Assembly: GCA_012934845.2 (NCBI GenBank)
Contig: WNNJ02000588.1
Span: 214,758-278,757 of the forward strand
DNA: 64,000 bases
DNA from: Pomphorhynchus laevis
Taxonomy: Eukaryota; Acanthocephala; Palaeacanthocephala; Echinorhynchida; Pomphorhynchidae
Reading direction: 5' to 3'
The translations under genes were made by a program, and so were the position numbers. Each line of letters starts with the position of its first letter. The first letter of the stretch is position 1. The notes below the pieces were generated by a model. That model searched no databases and was not told where the DNA came from. It worked only from the letters and a program-made list of their open reading frames with translations. Positions 53,891 to 64,000 of the stretch are shown piece by piece.

Positions 53891-54834
53891 AAAATTCGTT
53901 GAATACAAATTTATTGAGAAAGGCTTAAAACGCGAAGTTTAATACGCCTTTCGGAAAAATCTTTCTTCAGCCGTACTCACCTATATATAATAAAAGTTAT
54001 CTTTAGAAACCGGTAAAAGACAAGCAACCTTTTTTATTTAAGAAACGTTTCGAACAGTTTGTCATTCTTCAGTCTTTACAATAATGTGCAATTTTTCGCG
54101 AGCGTATACGTTTATATAAAGAAAGCTGCCACGGAAGAATCGACACACGTCCGCGGCGTCCACGTTTCGATATGTTAAATAACTCAAAAAATGGAGGATC
54201 ATACGTGTTTAGCGATTCATCTGACATTAATTGACATTAATATATATTTCTTTTGTTATCTTTTCTCACAGGTCCCTTGGGTTGCCTGTGAGAATTTTTA
54301 ACAGGGTGGAAATACTGCTGTACACTAAGCGATTATTTTACGAAGATGACCCTGATTCACGTCAGTTCTATCCAATTACAATTTTGCCTCATAGCTTACC
54401 ACTTTCTCCTATCTTATTTCATTCTGTCTCTATTGTTCTCTTTGTACTTTTTCGACGTAATCAACATCTTATGATTTACGCTTATGATACTACAGCTCTG
54501 ATACTACAGCTCTGATACTACAGCTCGAACATCAGCCAATTTTTTCTAAGATTAAAATATTAGTTACTCCATCAAATCTTCCTGTCGACTCTTCCGAATC
54601 GCATGTGGTTACTTTTCATGGTAAAGAAAAAGCTTAAGAGATTAGAAATCTCATATCTTTCTTTCATTATGAATAATCAACCACTCATTGTCCTTACACT
54701 TCGAGTAAAATATCTTGGGCTTATTATTAGGGTAAGATGGACCGCTGGATATGACTTGAATATATTAAAAAACGCCCTAAGGCGAGCTTGGTGAGCCTTA
54801 AAACGGATCCAATTATTTGACACGTGTAGTGTTG
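53713..54834 (+). pseudogene. LINE C6 RT fragment with an inserted element
   Basis: Plus-strand C-family RT: DFHGVMKGRSVRSAIGEAYQ (about 53,752-53,811) and FRDFSAAFH (about 53,828-53,850), then about 375 bp of foreign sequence. RT resumes at about 54,232 (SLGLPVRIFNRVEILLYTKR and DDPDSRQFYPI, 54,274-54,375) with IYAYDTTAL where YADD is expected (54,475-54,500) and a 14-bp triplication right behind it (54,485-54,526). C-terminal wording VKYLGLIIRVRW near 54,705-54,740. Dead. Confidence 0.75.
53852..54231 (-). mobile_element. Short retroelement fragment inserted in LINE C6, PLE-like ends
   Basis: The plus strand begins with a (TA)n run (53,853-53,888). The minus strand reads CTGAAGAATGACAAACTG, TTCGAAACGTTTC, AAATAAA (about 54,080-54,025) and CTGAAGAAAGATTTTTCCGA, AAGGCG (about 53,975-53,945). 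These resemble CTGAxGA - stem - CGAAAC hammerhead-type ends of Penelope-like elements, ending in a simple repeat. TGACATTAAT is duplicated at its right edge (54,223-54,241). No coding capacity. Confidence 0.4.
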
Positions 54835-55045
54835 CCATACCTGATGAATTTTTGCTTATACGTAAAACTCACGGAATGAATCATTATGGCTCCGACAAGA
54901 CCCATTATTTTATGAAATGCGATACCTTGAATTATCATTAAAGTAGATGTACTTGTGGCAATATTGGAACGAAAAGTATTTATTTTCTCACAAATTACAA
55001 AAATTGTTGAAATCGCAAAACACCTGAAATTTCGACAAAAACGCT
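54835..55045 (+). repeat. Repeat E, plus copy
   Basis: Inverted match of 49,275-49,490 (PDEFLLIRKTHGMNHYGSDK, then THYFMKCD), followed by repeat F and then repeat H. Confidence 0.8.
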
Positions 55046-55047
55046 GT

Positions 55048-55135
55048 CACAAGTAACATTTATAGTTTATTGTCAACTACCGTTTACCGTCACGAAAATT
55101 TTCGTCTTCTTTTATGCTTCCGCAGTAACACTAAA
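55048..55135 (+). repeat. Repeat F, copy 2
   Basis: Direct repeat of 53,625-53,712 with about 85-90% identity by eye. Confidence 0.75.
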
Positions 55136-55333
55136 CAACATTCGATGATTATATTCGATTACCACATTCGATTGATTATACTCACATTCAACCCTTTATA
55201 ATATATTATAAACAATAATTTATTAGATAATATATAATATCAATATATTAAATAAATAAAGGTTTTCTTAATAAAGAACAATATATTAAGATACGACTAT
55301 AATATATTGGTATATAATATCATATATAATATA

Positions 55334-55368
55334 ATACTGCCCAAAATATCTAATATTTTGGGCGGTAT
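55334..55368. repeat. 16-bp foldback at left edge of repeat H1
   Basis: ATACTGCCCAAAATAT, loop CTA, ATATTTTGGGCGGTAT; one mismatch. The right arm runs into the H repeat start. Confidence 0.9.
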
Positions 55369-56266
55369 GTAAAATCCAAAGTTCTTAACAATATATTATT
55401 ATAAACAATAATATATGATATATTATTATAATATAATATATTATATCAATATATTAAGATGCGAAGGCAAGATATTTCCACGAATAGTGAATGTCTATAT
55501 TAAGGGTTTCATAAAAATATTTAGGAGTCTATGAGCAAAATGATAAATTTTTGGAGTTCATAGCATCTATAAATAGATTGTAGGGCTATAATCCTATCGT
55601 ATTTACGTGAATGTTATTGAAATTAAAGTCGTCACGTGCTGATAATCAGTTATCATCAATTTAAATAATAACTATTAGTGATTATTAATAATATAATATA
55701 ATAATTTAAATAATTTATTATAAATTAAACAAATCGAGAGAAGTCGAAGAAAAATTGATTTTTACAAATTTTCGAAAAATTTGTAACATATAAACAATTT
55801 TTACAATGTAGCATTGTAAAAAATGTAAAGAATAACTTGATAAAATTTTATTTATTAAATTTTATTATTGTAACAATTATTTGTTAATTAATTACTTATT
55901 AATATTTATTTATTTAATTACTTAATTCATAATTAAATAATAAATAATTCATTAATTTATTTTAAATATTTAATTTTAATTTAATATAATTTTAATTTAC
56001 TGAAATGTCTACAACGCACATAAAAACATAATAAAGCACATCTAAAGTATCTTCTAGTTATTTGCTTAATTAATAATTTATTAATAATTTAATAATTAAT
56101 AAATAATTATTTTTTATTATTTTTTATTTGTATTGTTAGTCATCTGGTGTTATTTTTGACCACAATAATAAGAATATCATATATTAGATCGAGATTGCTT
56201 TATTATTTATCTTTCAAAAGCGAATTAACATCTAGAAAAATCGAGGATAACTTATGCTTTAAAAAG
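55359..56266 (+). repeat. Family H block, copy 1
   Basis: About 905 bp, AT-rich, ending AAAATCGAGGATAACTTATG then CTTTAAAAA. Copy 2 lies 3.25 kb downstream with only a handful of differences, including one short indel. No coding capacity. Confidence 0.9.
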
Positions 56267-57417
56267 GTATATGAACATCACATTGAATTACAAATTAATT
56301 TTATTAATATTTGTACTTTATTATCTTTGTCGTGAGCTACAATAAGAGTATCTCTATGCAATCAAGTATCATGCCTTATTATCGACAACAATAATATCTC
56401 AGGCGTCAATGCATTCCGTGTGAACTGATAGTGTGACTTTATGTTTATAATGTTATAAATACTTCGTCAATAAAGTAGCATTATGATTTATTTTATTAGC
56501 ACTGCTAAATCAAAACGATTTATTTACTCCTCTTACAGATACGGTTTTTAAAGTAACGATAAAATAAAAATTAATAAATAATTTTGTTTTACTTTAAAAA
56601 ACCTTATTTTTAATGTTAATTTTTAATTTTATTTAAATTCTTTACTTTATGTTTTGTTTCTTTCACGTTACAAATTGTTATACATTTGTTTTGATATTTA
56701 ATTTGCTTTAATTATTTACTTATCTTCGACGTTCTTTTCATGTTATAAATATTTGTACATATTTTTGTTTTTTGGTTTCGTTTTGCTTCCAAATTTTTAA
56801 ATCAATTTTCTTTTGACATTTTATTTAATATTACATAATATTTATTCATATTATAATATAATATTTTTCATATTATATTATTTATTTAATTCCAATAATA
56901 AATATATATTAATACATATAAAATATTTTTAAATTAAAATGAATTACATGTTGCTACAATAAAATCGAATTACCTGTGTTCTCCTTCTCATTATTGGGTT
57001 TGCTGTTGACAAACTCATTATACAAAAAAAATACAAAACACCGATTGAAACTTTAGAAGAGATTCCCATTCTAAACAGATTGACAGTTTAAAGTTTTCAA
57101 AATACGATATTCAACAAATAAAAATCAGCTATATTTACGAATAGAGAGAGTAACTTCGTTTTAAAATCAAGTGCCAACTATATTTTGGGATAATTTTAAT
57201 AGTTTTTCAATAAGTCACTTTCTATTTTTTGTTGATTTGAGATTATCTTGACTAGAAGCAGTTTTTTCATACTTTACTTTAGATCAATTTTAAATTTAAC
57301 TGTAGATTTGACTAGAAACAATTAATCTTTAACTAGTTTAAATATTTAAGTTACAATATTCAGTTCAAGAACAATTACGGTTTCTAACTGTTACGGTTAG
57401 AAATATACGGTTGCCAA
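56267..57417. other. AT-rich spacer
   Basis: No repeat family recognised apart from the candidate exon at 56,977-57,021. Confidence 0.4.
56977..57021 (-). CDS. Possible short first coding exon
   Basis: Minus strand: ATG, 15 codons (MSLSTANPIMRRRTQ), then a consensus donor AACACAG|GTAATT. Such short first exons occur, and it could belong to the same minus-strand gene as 47,104-47,268, but no intermediate exon was found. Weak. Confidence 0.2.
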
Positions 57418-57808
57418 TAACTGTTACGGTTGCCAATATTGAAATGTAGGGTACTGCTGTTGGTCATAAAGATAGGATAGTATCAAAGCAGGATAAAAAA
57501 TATTCATCAAAATTTCAATTATAACAATGGATTCACATGGATATCAACTAAAAATTAGGAAACAAACTATAGATGACTAGTTTGATAATAGAAATTAATT
57601 GCAAAAATTGGTAAGTTTTCAAATCGAAGGTAGACCCTTCCCCTATCAACGCAGATTTAATTTGAAATCAGAAATGATTTCAATTAAATTTGCAAAATCT
57701 AAGACAAAAGTCTTTCATTAAATCTAAAATGCTAATAAAACAGACAAGTTGAGTGACCGTCAGTCAACATTAAAAGGACCGAAATGTGAAACGTAGGTAT
57801 TGTAATTA
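57418..57808 (+). repeat. Family D monomer, single copy
   Basis: About 390 bp starting in the second half of the hammerhead region (CCAATATTGAAATGTAGGGT) and ending just before its first half (GAAATGTGAAACGTAGGTAT). It is thus one monomer opened within the ribozyme, the form expected from a circular or self-cleaved unit. Confidence 0.8.
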
Positions 57809-58320
57809 ATAATTCCAATATATTAATTATTAATTATTAATATATTAATTACTAATAACTGCTTAAAAAATTGTCTTGGTGATTATATAATACTTACAAT
57901 AATATAACATACAACAAGATAAATAATCGACAACGAAAATCGACAACGAAGATTATAAATTCGGAAAAATATATCATAAAAATATATAAAATATATTCTA
58001 ACAATTTTCTATCGACCTTCTAACTGTTAGATCTCGCTCTTTCTTTGGTGATTTATTTTCTTGTTAGAGATACATAAATCAAACTATAATTTACACTCGG
58101 AATGTTCGATTTAAAATCTAATACCTGCATTTTAGCAACATTATGGCCACTTCTATGGCTGTAAACCTATTGTAAATATAAAAGTAAAATATTAGTCCAA
58201 TTAGTATCCTTAAATTCTCTAAAACATTTATATTTAATTTTAATACGATATTTTAGTTCATGTTTGCACATTTAAATAACATTTATGTTTTTTAAATTAA
58301 TTTTTTTAAATTGCATTCAG

Positions 58321-58436
58321 CCGATCAATTTTGGCGAATCCTAAACTGTTGTGGTTCCGGCACATTTGCTGACGTGTATTGCGCTCAATTGGAATCGGAT
58401 GGAGATTCTGGCGGTACTGATATATTTGCTCTTAAG
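58321..58436 (+). CDS. Protein kinase N-lobe exon
   Basis: A 116-base internal exon: acceptor TTGCATTCAG before it, donor GTAACA after it. It opens with two bases of a split codon followed by 38 codons: DQFWRILNCC, then GSGTFADVYCAQL (glycine-rich loop), an acidic insert SDGDSGGTD, then IFALK with the beta-3 lysine as the last codon. The spacing of Gly loop and Lys fits a eukaryotic protein kinase. The insert before ALK and FADVY wording recall BUB1- or CDC7-like kinases, but I cannot decide between them. The neighbouring exons were not found; the introns on both sides are filled with repeats (D upstream, H downstream). Confidence 0.6.
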
Positions 58437-58584
58437 GTAACAAAAATGTAGAGAAAAATACTTTGTAATTTTGTTGAAACCCAGACATTATTGTCAAATA
58501 TTTTAGCTTTAGTTTCTAATTATTATTAATAATAATTAATATTATTATTAATAATTATTTAATTATTATTATTTTATTATTTTA

Positions 58585-58612
58585 CAATGTAGCATTGTAA
58601 AATGCTACATTG
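58585..58612. repeat. Perfect 12-bp foldback at left edge of repeat H2
   Basis: CAATGTAGCATT, loop GTAA, AATGCTACATTG. As at H1, the right arm runs into the H start. Confidence 0.95.
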
Positions 58613-59512
58613 GGCGGTATGTAAAATCCAAAGTTCTTAACAATATATTATTATAAACAATAATATATGATATATTATTATAATATAATATATTATATCA
58701 ATATATTAAGATGCGAAGGCAAGATATTTCCACGAATAGTGAATGTCTATATTAAGGGTTTCATAAAAATATTTAGGAGTCTATGAGCAAAATGATAAAT
58801 TTTTGGAGTTCATAGCATCTATAAATAGATTGTAGGGCTATAATCCTATCGTATTTACGTGAATGTTATTGAAATTAAAGTTGTCACGTGCTGATAATCA
58901 GTTATCATCAATTTAAATAATAACTATTAGTGATTATTAATAATATAATATAATTTAAATAATTTATTATAAATTGAACAAATCGAGAGAAGTCGAAGAA
59001 AAATTGATCTTTACAAATTTTCGAAAAATTTGTAACATATAAACAATTTTTACAATGTAGCATTGTAAAAAATGTAAAGAATAACTTGATAAAATTTTAT
59101 TTATTAAATTTTATTATTGTAACAATTATTTGTTAATTAATTACTTATTAATATTTATTTATTTAATTACTTAATTCATAATTAAATAATAAATAATTCA
59201 TTAATTTATTTTAAATATTTAATTTTAATTTAATATAATTTTAATTTACTGAAATGTCTACAACGCACATAAAAACATAATAAAGCACATCTAAAGTATC
59301 TTCTAGTTATTTGTTTAATTAATAATTTATTAATAATTTAATAATTAATAAATAATTATTTTTTATTATTTTTTATTTGTATTGTTAGTCATCTGGTGTT
59401 ATTTTTGACCACAATAATAAGAATATCATATATTAGATCGAGATTGCTTTATTATTTATCTTTCAAAAGCGAATTAACATCTAGAAAAATCGAGGATAAC
59501 TTATGCTTTAAA
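58611..59512 (+). repeat. Family H block, copy 2
   Basis: Nearly identical to 55,359-56,266 and in the same orientation. Confidence 0.9.
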
Positions 59513-59684
59513 AATTTGTAACATATGAACAATTTTTACAATGTAGCATTGTAAAAAATGTAAAGAATAACTTGATAAAATTTTATTTATTAAATTTTAT
59601 TATTGTAACAATTATTTGTTAATTAATTACTTATTAATATTTATTTATTTAATTACTTAATTCATAATTAAATAATAAATAATC
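59513..59684 (+). repeat. Partial tandem repeat of repeat H interior
   Basis: Repeats about 59,030-59,200 (ATTTGTAACATATGAACAAT and on to AATAATAAATAAT), following copy 2 directly. Confidence 0.85.
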
Positions 59685-62600
59685 TGTGGTATTATGGCAA
59701 TGCAGATAACTCGATACCTAAATTACTTTTAATTTCGTACTCTACTCGATACGATATGATCATATTTTTGACTATTTTATTGATTATCTGTTAGAAGAGG
59801 TTGTATTACTAATTCGCAGTAGTCGGGTCGCTGAATTAAAAATAAGATAAACATAGAACGCTACGGATAATATTTTTTGTTGATAAAATACAAGTTAGTC
59901 GAAGAGGTCCGGAAATATCTCAACAAAATGAAATTCAACCGACTACTAACAAGACGATTTCAATGCGTTATAATATTCTTTCAAAAATATGTTAGCCATA
60001 ATGGGAGCGTATTACAACGTAATTTTAAATTGATTAGATGACCCAACAATCATTAGATTAAAATTTAATAAATTTATAATAAAAATATTAAATTTTATAT
60101 ATTTAATATAAACTAAATATTCGTTTTTTCGAACTTTTATACCAACGTTAATGTGAAACGTGAATAAATGTCAGGTCTCGATAGTCACTAGTGAAATATG
60201 AATTGTCGTAGTTTATCAAGTTGAATAACCTTTTGATTATAGAGATTTTTTCCTGTGGAGAGTGTCTGTCACACAATATATTCAATACGATTAAATTTCT
60301 TCAAAATAGCATTGGCATGTACAATACATTCATAAATTTAAATTTTAAATTTTACTACTTTTATAATTTACTGCTTTTCATGCAAATATGATAAGGTCAT
60401 CTTTTACATTAAAAAATTACATTATTTTACATCATCTTTAGGACAAGAAAAAAAAACACTTTTTTGTGAAACTTTAACAATTTTTAATTAAAATTATTGC
60501 TTCCTGAATATTTATATGTTGTAGTGGCTTTATACTTATTTTAAACTTTATTTAAAACTTTACAAAATATAATTATTTAAAAATAATTCAATGAACTATC
60601 TATTATTCAAAATAATGTAATTTAGATATTTATACATAAAAATATCTTAAAATGGCATTCAAAAATAAGCTTTTCTCAATTAAAAATATTTAAATGTTTT
60701 CTTTATATTATATATTTACTTAAATAATTAAAAATAAATAATTAGTTAATTATAATAATTAATTATAAATGAAAATATTTTATTATCTATAAATCCTAAT
60801 CAAAAATTCTGAACAATAATATCTACAGAATATAACATAAATATATAAAAGGTCTTATATATTAAATATATATTTATATATATTTATTTATAAATAATAT
60901 TTATATATAACATAAATATATATTAATATATAATAGGTCTTTTGTAAAAGTTAATATATTATTAAATATATATTTATATATTTATTATTTATTATATAAA
61001 ATAAATATTTATTTATTTGTTATTTACTTGATATCACACATTGTTGATACAAGTATGGATTATATAATCTTTAATGCTGAAGAACTTTAACGAAATTTTA
61101 AGAAAGATAAAAACTAACCTTATTTTGCAGTTGGCTTTTTTGAAGGTCACGAATTTTATAACACAAAGATAAAATCAAGCATTTATATAGGAATAATTTA
61201 TTTTAAAAATCAATTAAATTGCTAACTGAACAAATTTGATTTTCTTAAAACGAATAATTTTAGAATTTTTTCAATTATTCTTATATCCACTTTAGTTGCT
61301 ATTATATTTACATAATTACAAAAAAAGTCATTTTACAAATTACGGTTATTACAAAAATGTCCCTTTTGCTACAGAATGGTGATTTCTATCTAACTTTCTA
61401 AATAACAACAAAACTATGAATTAAAAAAAATGTAATTTATGTAATTGCTTATACTGCTAGAAAATGTGTGGCTTTTGAATTATGAAGTAAATTCATTTGA
61501 AAATTACATTACCACCTCCTCAATAATATTTAGGTCTATCATAAAATTAACACTTTCGATATTTACATTTGTGCATGCATCACAAATCGTTTAAGCTTCT
61601 TATTTTAGAAAAATGCGTTATTGCATCAATTAGAACTTGTCTTCTACGTTTAGGAAATGGCGCTTGCTTCATGTATATATGAACATTATAAAATAAAATA
61701 ATTTGTAAACGTTGGCGTATTGGCGTTATGTTTCCGCTTCAAGTACTTATTAAGAACCTCTAAACATATTAAAATATTTTAAACAGATAGTATTTATATT
61801 ATTTTACTGTTACCTAAGCGAATAGTTAAAATGTATTTTTTAAAGCGTGTATACATTTATTTAGGTGACAAACTATTCAATTACTCAACCATAATTGACT
61901 TGATATTAGAACATAATGCCATCTTATTCAATTTATGCCATTTTTAATGCCATTTCACTTCACCAAATAATAATCATTTACTACCTATCAATTACAACAA
62001 AAATTAAAAATATTATATTTCAAATAAAACATACTAAATACAGATATAAAATATTAAATTAAAATACATTAATCGCAATTAAAATATATTAAATTATAAT
62101 TATTAATGAATAAATTATAATTATAAATAAATATAATTATAGAACCACTAAAAATATATATTATTGATATTGATATAATATAAATTGCAATAATTTTATT
62201 TTGACATAAAAAATATAATCTATGAAACCTCTAACTTTCCTGTATATAGTCATTTGGCTAGCTTGCTAATAAACTATTTAAATTAATTTAATGACCTCTA
62301 TGGTGAATAGGATTTAAGAAAGCGAAGAAAGTCTACGGAGAACTTGTTTCTTCAGCGGACCAAATCTTGAATTAACAGAGGATTTGGAGAACAACTGAAA
62401 TTTTAGTAATCAGCGATTACAAGAATGAAGAAGTATATTTTACTCAATATTATACACCGAACAATTTTCAAGTCATTGGTGTTCTGATAAGTTATATGCG
62501 TATTCTTCTATTTAGACCGATCAATTGAATAAGCGTAGAGAACAATTCAACACATCGCGATGACATTGATCATCTGATAGTTCATGGTATCTTACCTTCT

Positions 62601-62869
62601 TTTGCGAGGGAGTATAAGGGTCAGTTTCAGGCATTAAACGCTTTTCCTTGGTAATTAACGATAATATTTTGTTCTGATTTCAAGAACAAAATAACAATAA
62701 ATTTAAACAGCGGCAACTCTCATCTTCAGAAAAAATTAAAAATCAAAAGTTTAATCAACTAATTATTAGAAATTATTATATTAACTTACAATTAATAATA
62801 TATAATATATAGTGTTATAATTTTTACACCCAGTCATCTGAATTCGTAAATTAAATATTTCATTTTATA
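59685..62869. other. Long AT-rich spacer
   Basis: No coding signal stronger than chance and no recognised repeat. An 11-bp foldback lies at 62,665-62,693. Confidence 0.5.
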
Positions 62870-62990
62870 CCAGCATCAGATAACTGAATCTACGTATTTT
62901 ATACTATATATAAAAATGAGTAATTATTTATATATAAATAATTATATATAAATAATTATATAAGATTATATATAATTTAAGTGCACCTTT
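62870..62990 (+). repeat. Family K end fragment
   Basis: CAGATAACTGAATCTACGTA at about 62,877, followed by a short AT-rich body. Confidence 0.65.
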
Positions 62991-63344
62991 TTCTCGCAAA
63001 CCTTCATTTTCACTTGAATCTTCGACAGCCTAGTAGAACCATTGATGTAGGTATTTTCTAAAATGGAAATTCCGAATTCGTGTCAATTCTAGTTTGGTCA
63101 CTATATTTCTAACCTCAGATTATTCAAGTACGGTTTCTACAACACAAATTACAACCATTTGCTATTATAGGTTTTTATTTATTTTTTTAAATCAACACAA
63201 TATTATTCTTCATTGGTCGGTTTGATATTATCCTCGTGTGGTTGTTTGAATCCAATCAGCATCACTGTACACTACAATCATAAATAATAATAAATAATAA
63301 ATAATAATCAATAATAAATAAATATTATTCGTAAAATAATTGTT

Positions 63345-63660
63345 CTACAATTTTTCTTTTACTGTAAGTGCTACTGACTCCTTTTCAACTGTAGGTATGG
63401 ATTTATCCTTGTCCACAATTGCTGATTCAGATATTCCTTCAGTTTCAAAAAACATGATAAAACTTTCTAAAGTACGATTTCTGCCGTAAACAATTGGCTG
63501 GGTTTTTTCACTTTTTTGGAAATAACATAATTGTTAGGAAGCTGGGGATAGGGATAGAAGGTATTTCGTTAAGTGTAGCATCAATTTTAGCGAGGAAGAC
63601 ATGAGTGATTTTCGAAATGAGTACAGTGCAAACATCATCCTTAACTTCATCCTTAGCAAA
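63345..63660 (-). pseudogene. Protein disulfide isomerase a'-domain fragment, one frameshift
   Basis: Minus strand encodes VFLAKIDATLNEIPSIPIPS, FLTIMLFPK, then KSEKTQPIVYGRNRTLESFI and MFFETEG, then an acidic/basic tail ending ALTVKEKL and the stop at 63,345-63,347. This matches the end of the last thioredoxin fold of PDI (AKMDATANE, SFPTIKxFP, YNGERTLExFxxFLE), an ER folding enzyme. The CGHC site would lie upstream and is absent. Around 63,515 a run of six A breaks the frame; five would keep it open, so the lesion is a single-base insertion in a homopolymer or a sequencing error. The tail ending in KEKL is near, but not equal to, an ER-retention signal. It could be a pseudogene or the last exon of a host PDI gene. 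Confidence 0.65.
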
Positions 63661-64000
63661 TTAGACGAATCAGATAACTGAGTACACGTATTTTATATGA
63701 TAAATAAAAAAGATAAATAATAAATAATTATATAAGATTTTATACAATTCATATTTATATCAAGTTAAATAATAAATAAATAATTTAATAAAAGATTTCA
63801 TATGACTTAAATTAAGTCATAATTTAAATTTGGAATTTATAATATAAATCAATTGTTATGAATTGACTAATAAATAACATATGATGTATAAGAATAAAGA
63901 TTAAAGGTCATCAGGAATTGCCTATCTTATATTTATTAAACGATTAAAGTGAGTAAATTAAATCAGATAACCGAGTCTACGTATTTTAAACGATATATAA
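63661..64000 (+). repeat. Family K copies at right edge
   Basis: One K unit (AATCAGATAACTGAGTACAC at about 63,669; GGTCATCAGGAATTGCC at about 63,907) and the start of another (AATCAGATAACCGAGTCTAC at about 63,962), cut by the window end. Confidence 0.7.

Noticed and set aside
62540-62650. Short plus-strand stretch reading DDIDHLIVHGILPSFAREYK
   Set aside because: Protein-like for about 35 codons but no family match or splice signals were convincing; not reported as a gene.

Overview
The window looks like strongly AT-rich, transposon-saturated nuclear DNA of an animal, most likely an insect. The few host-like coding pieces are animal-like, introns appear to be present, and the repeats are non-LTR retrotransposons of arthropod type. 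I cannot name the species. No bacterial operon, rRNA, tRNA or CRISPR array is visible.

Retrotransposons fill most of the window. I use working names. Family A is a CR1/L2-group LINE: a nearly whole ORF2 at the left edge, fragments at 2.7-4.8, 10.3-12.1 and 17.7-20.9 kb, and a 5'-complete copy at 20.9-24.4 kb. Family B (4.9-7.7 kb) is another CR1-group LINE. Family R (7.8-10.2 kb minus, 37.8 kb plus) has a C-terminal zinc knuckle and a tail that reads like a restriction-like endonuclease. Family C is a Jockey/I-group LINE with gag-like ORF1 and EN-RT ORF2: one nearly whole copy at 32.2-36.0 kb, two more in tandem at 40.5-46.2 kb, several fragments, and two copies with inverted 5' segments. Family G (47.6-49.3 kb) has a long open RT frame. 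Family J (49.8-53.4 kb) is a second gag-plus-EN-RT LINE. A Penelope-like fragment lies at 19.3-20.4 kb.

Non-autonomous repeats sit between them. Family D is a monomer of about 390 bp, partly tandem and partly in a large inverted pair (27.9-32.0 kb), with a candidate hammerhead ribozyme core in each better-preserved copy. Family K is an AT-rich repeat with a conserved end. Family H is a 0.9-kb block present twice almost identically, plus one older inverted copy. There is also a 209-bp hairpin MITE and a 70-unit, 13-bp minisatellite.

Host-like genes are sparse. An intact single-exon 6-pyruvoyl-tetrahydropterin synthase gene lies at 25,892-26,344. A protein-kinase N-lobe exon with both splice signals lies at 58,321-58,436. 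A broken protein-disulfide-isomerase a'-domain piece lies at 63,345-63,660 minus. A likely terminal exon of unknown function lies at 47,104-47,268 minus.

The most unusual signals are the hammerhead-bearing D repeats, a scatter of perfect or near-perfect short foldbacks (arms 10-20 bp, loops 1-14 bp) often at rearranged junctions, the perfect minisatellite joined in frame to a LINE ORF1, and the R-family LINE. All reading is by eye; identities and family names are estimates without database support.
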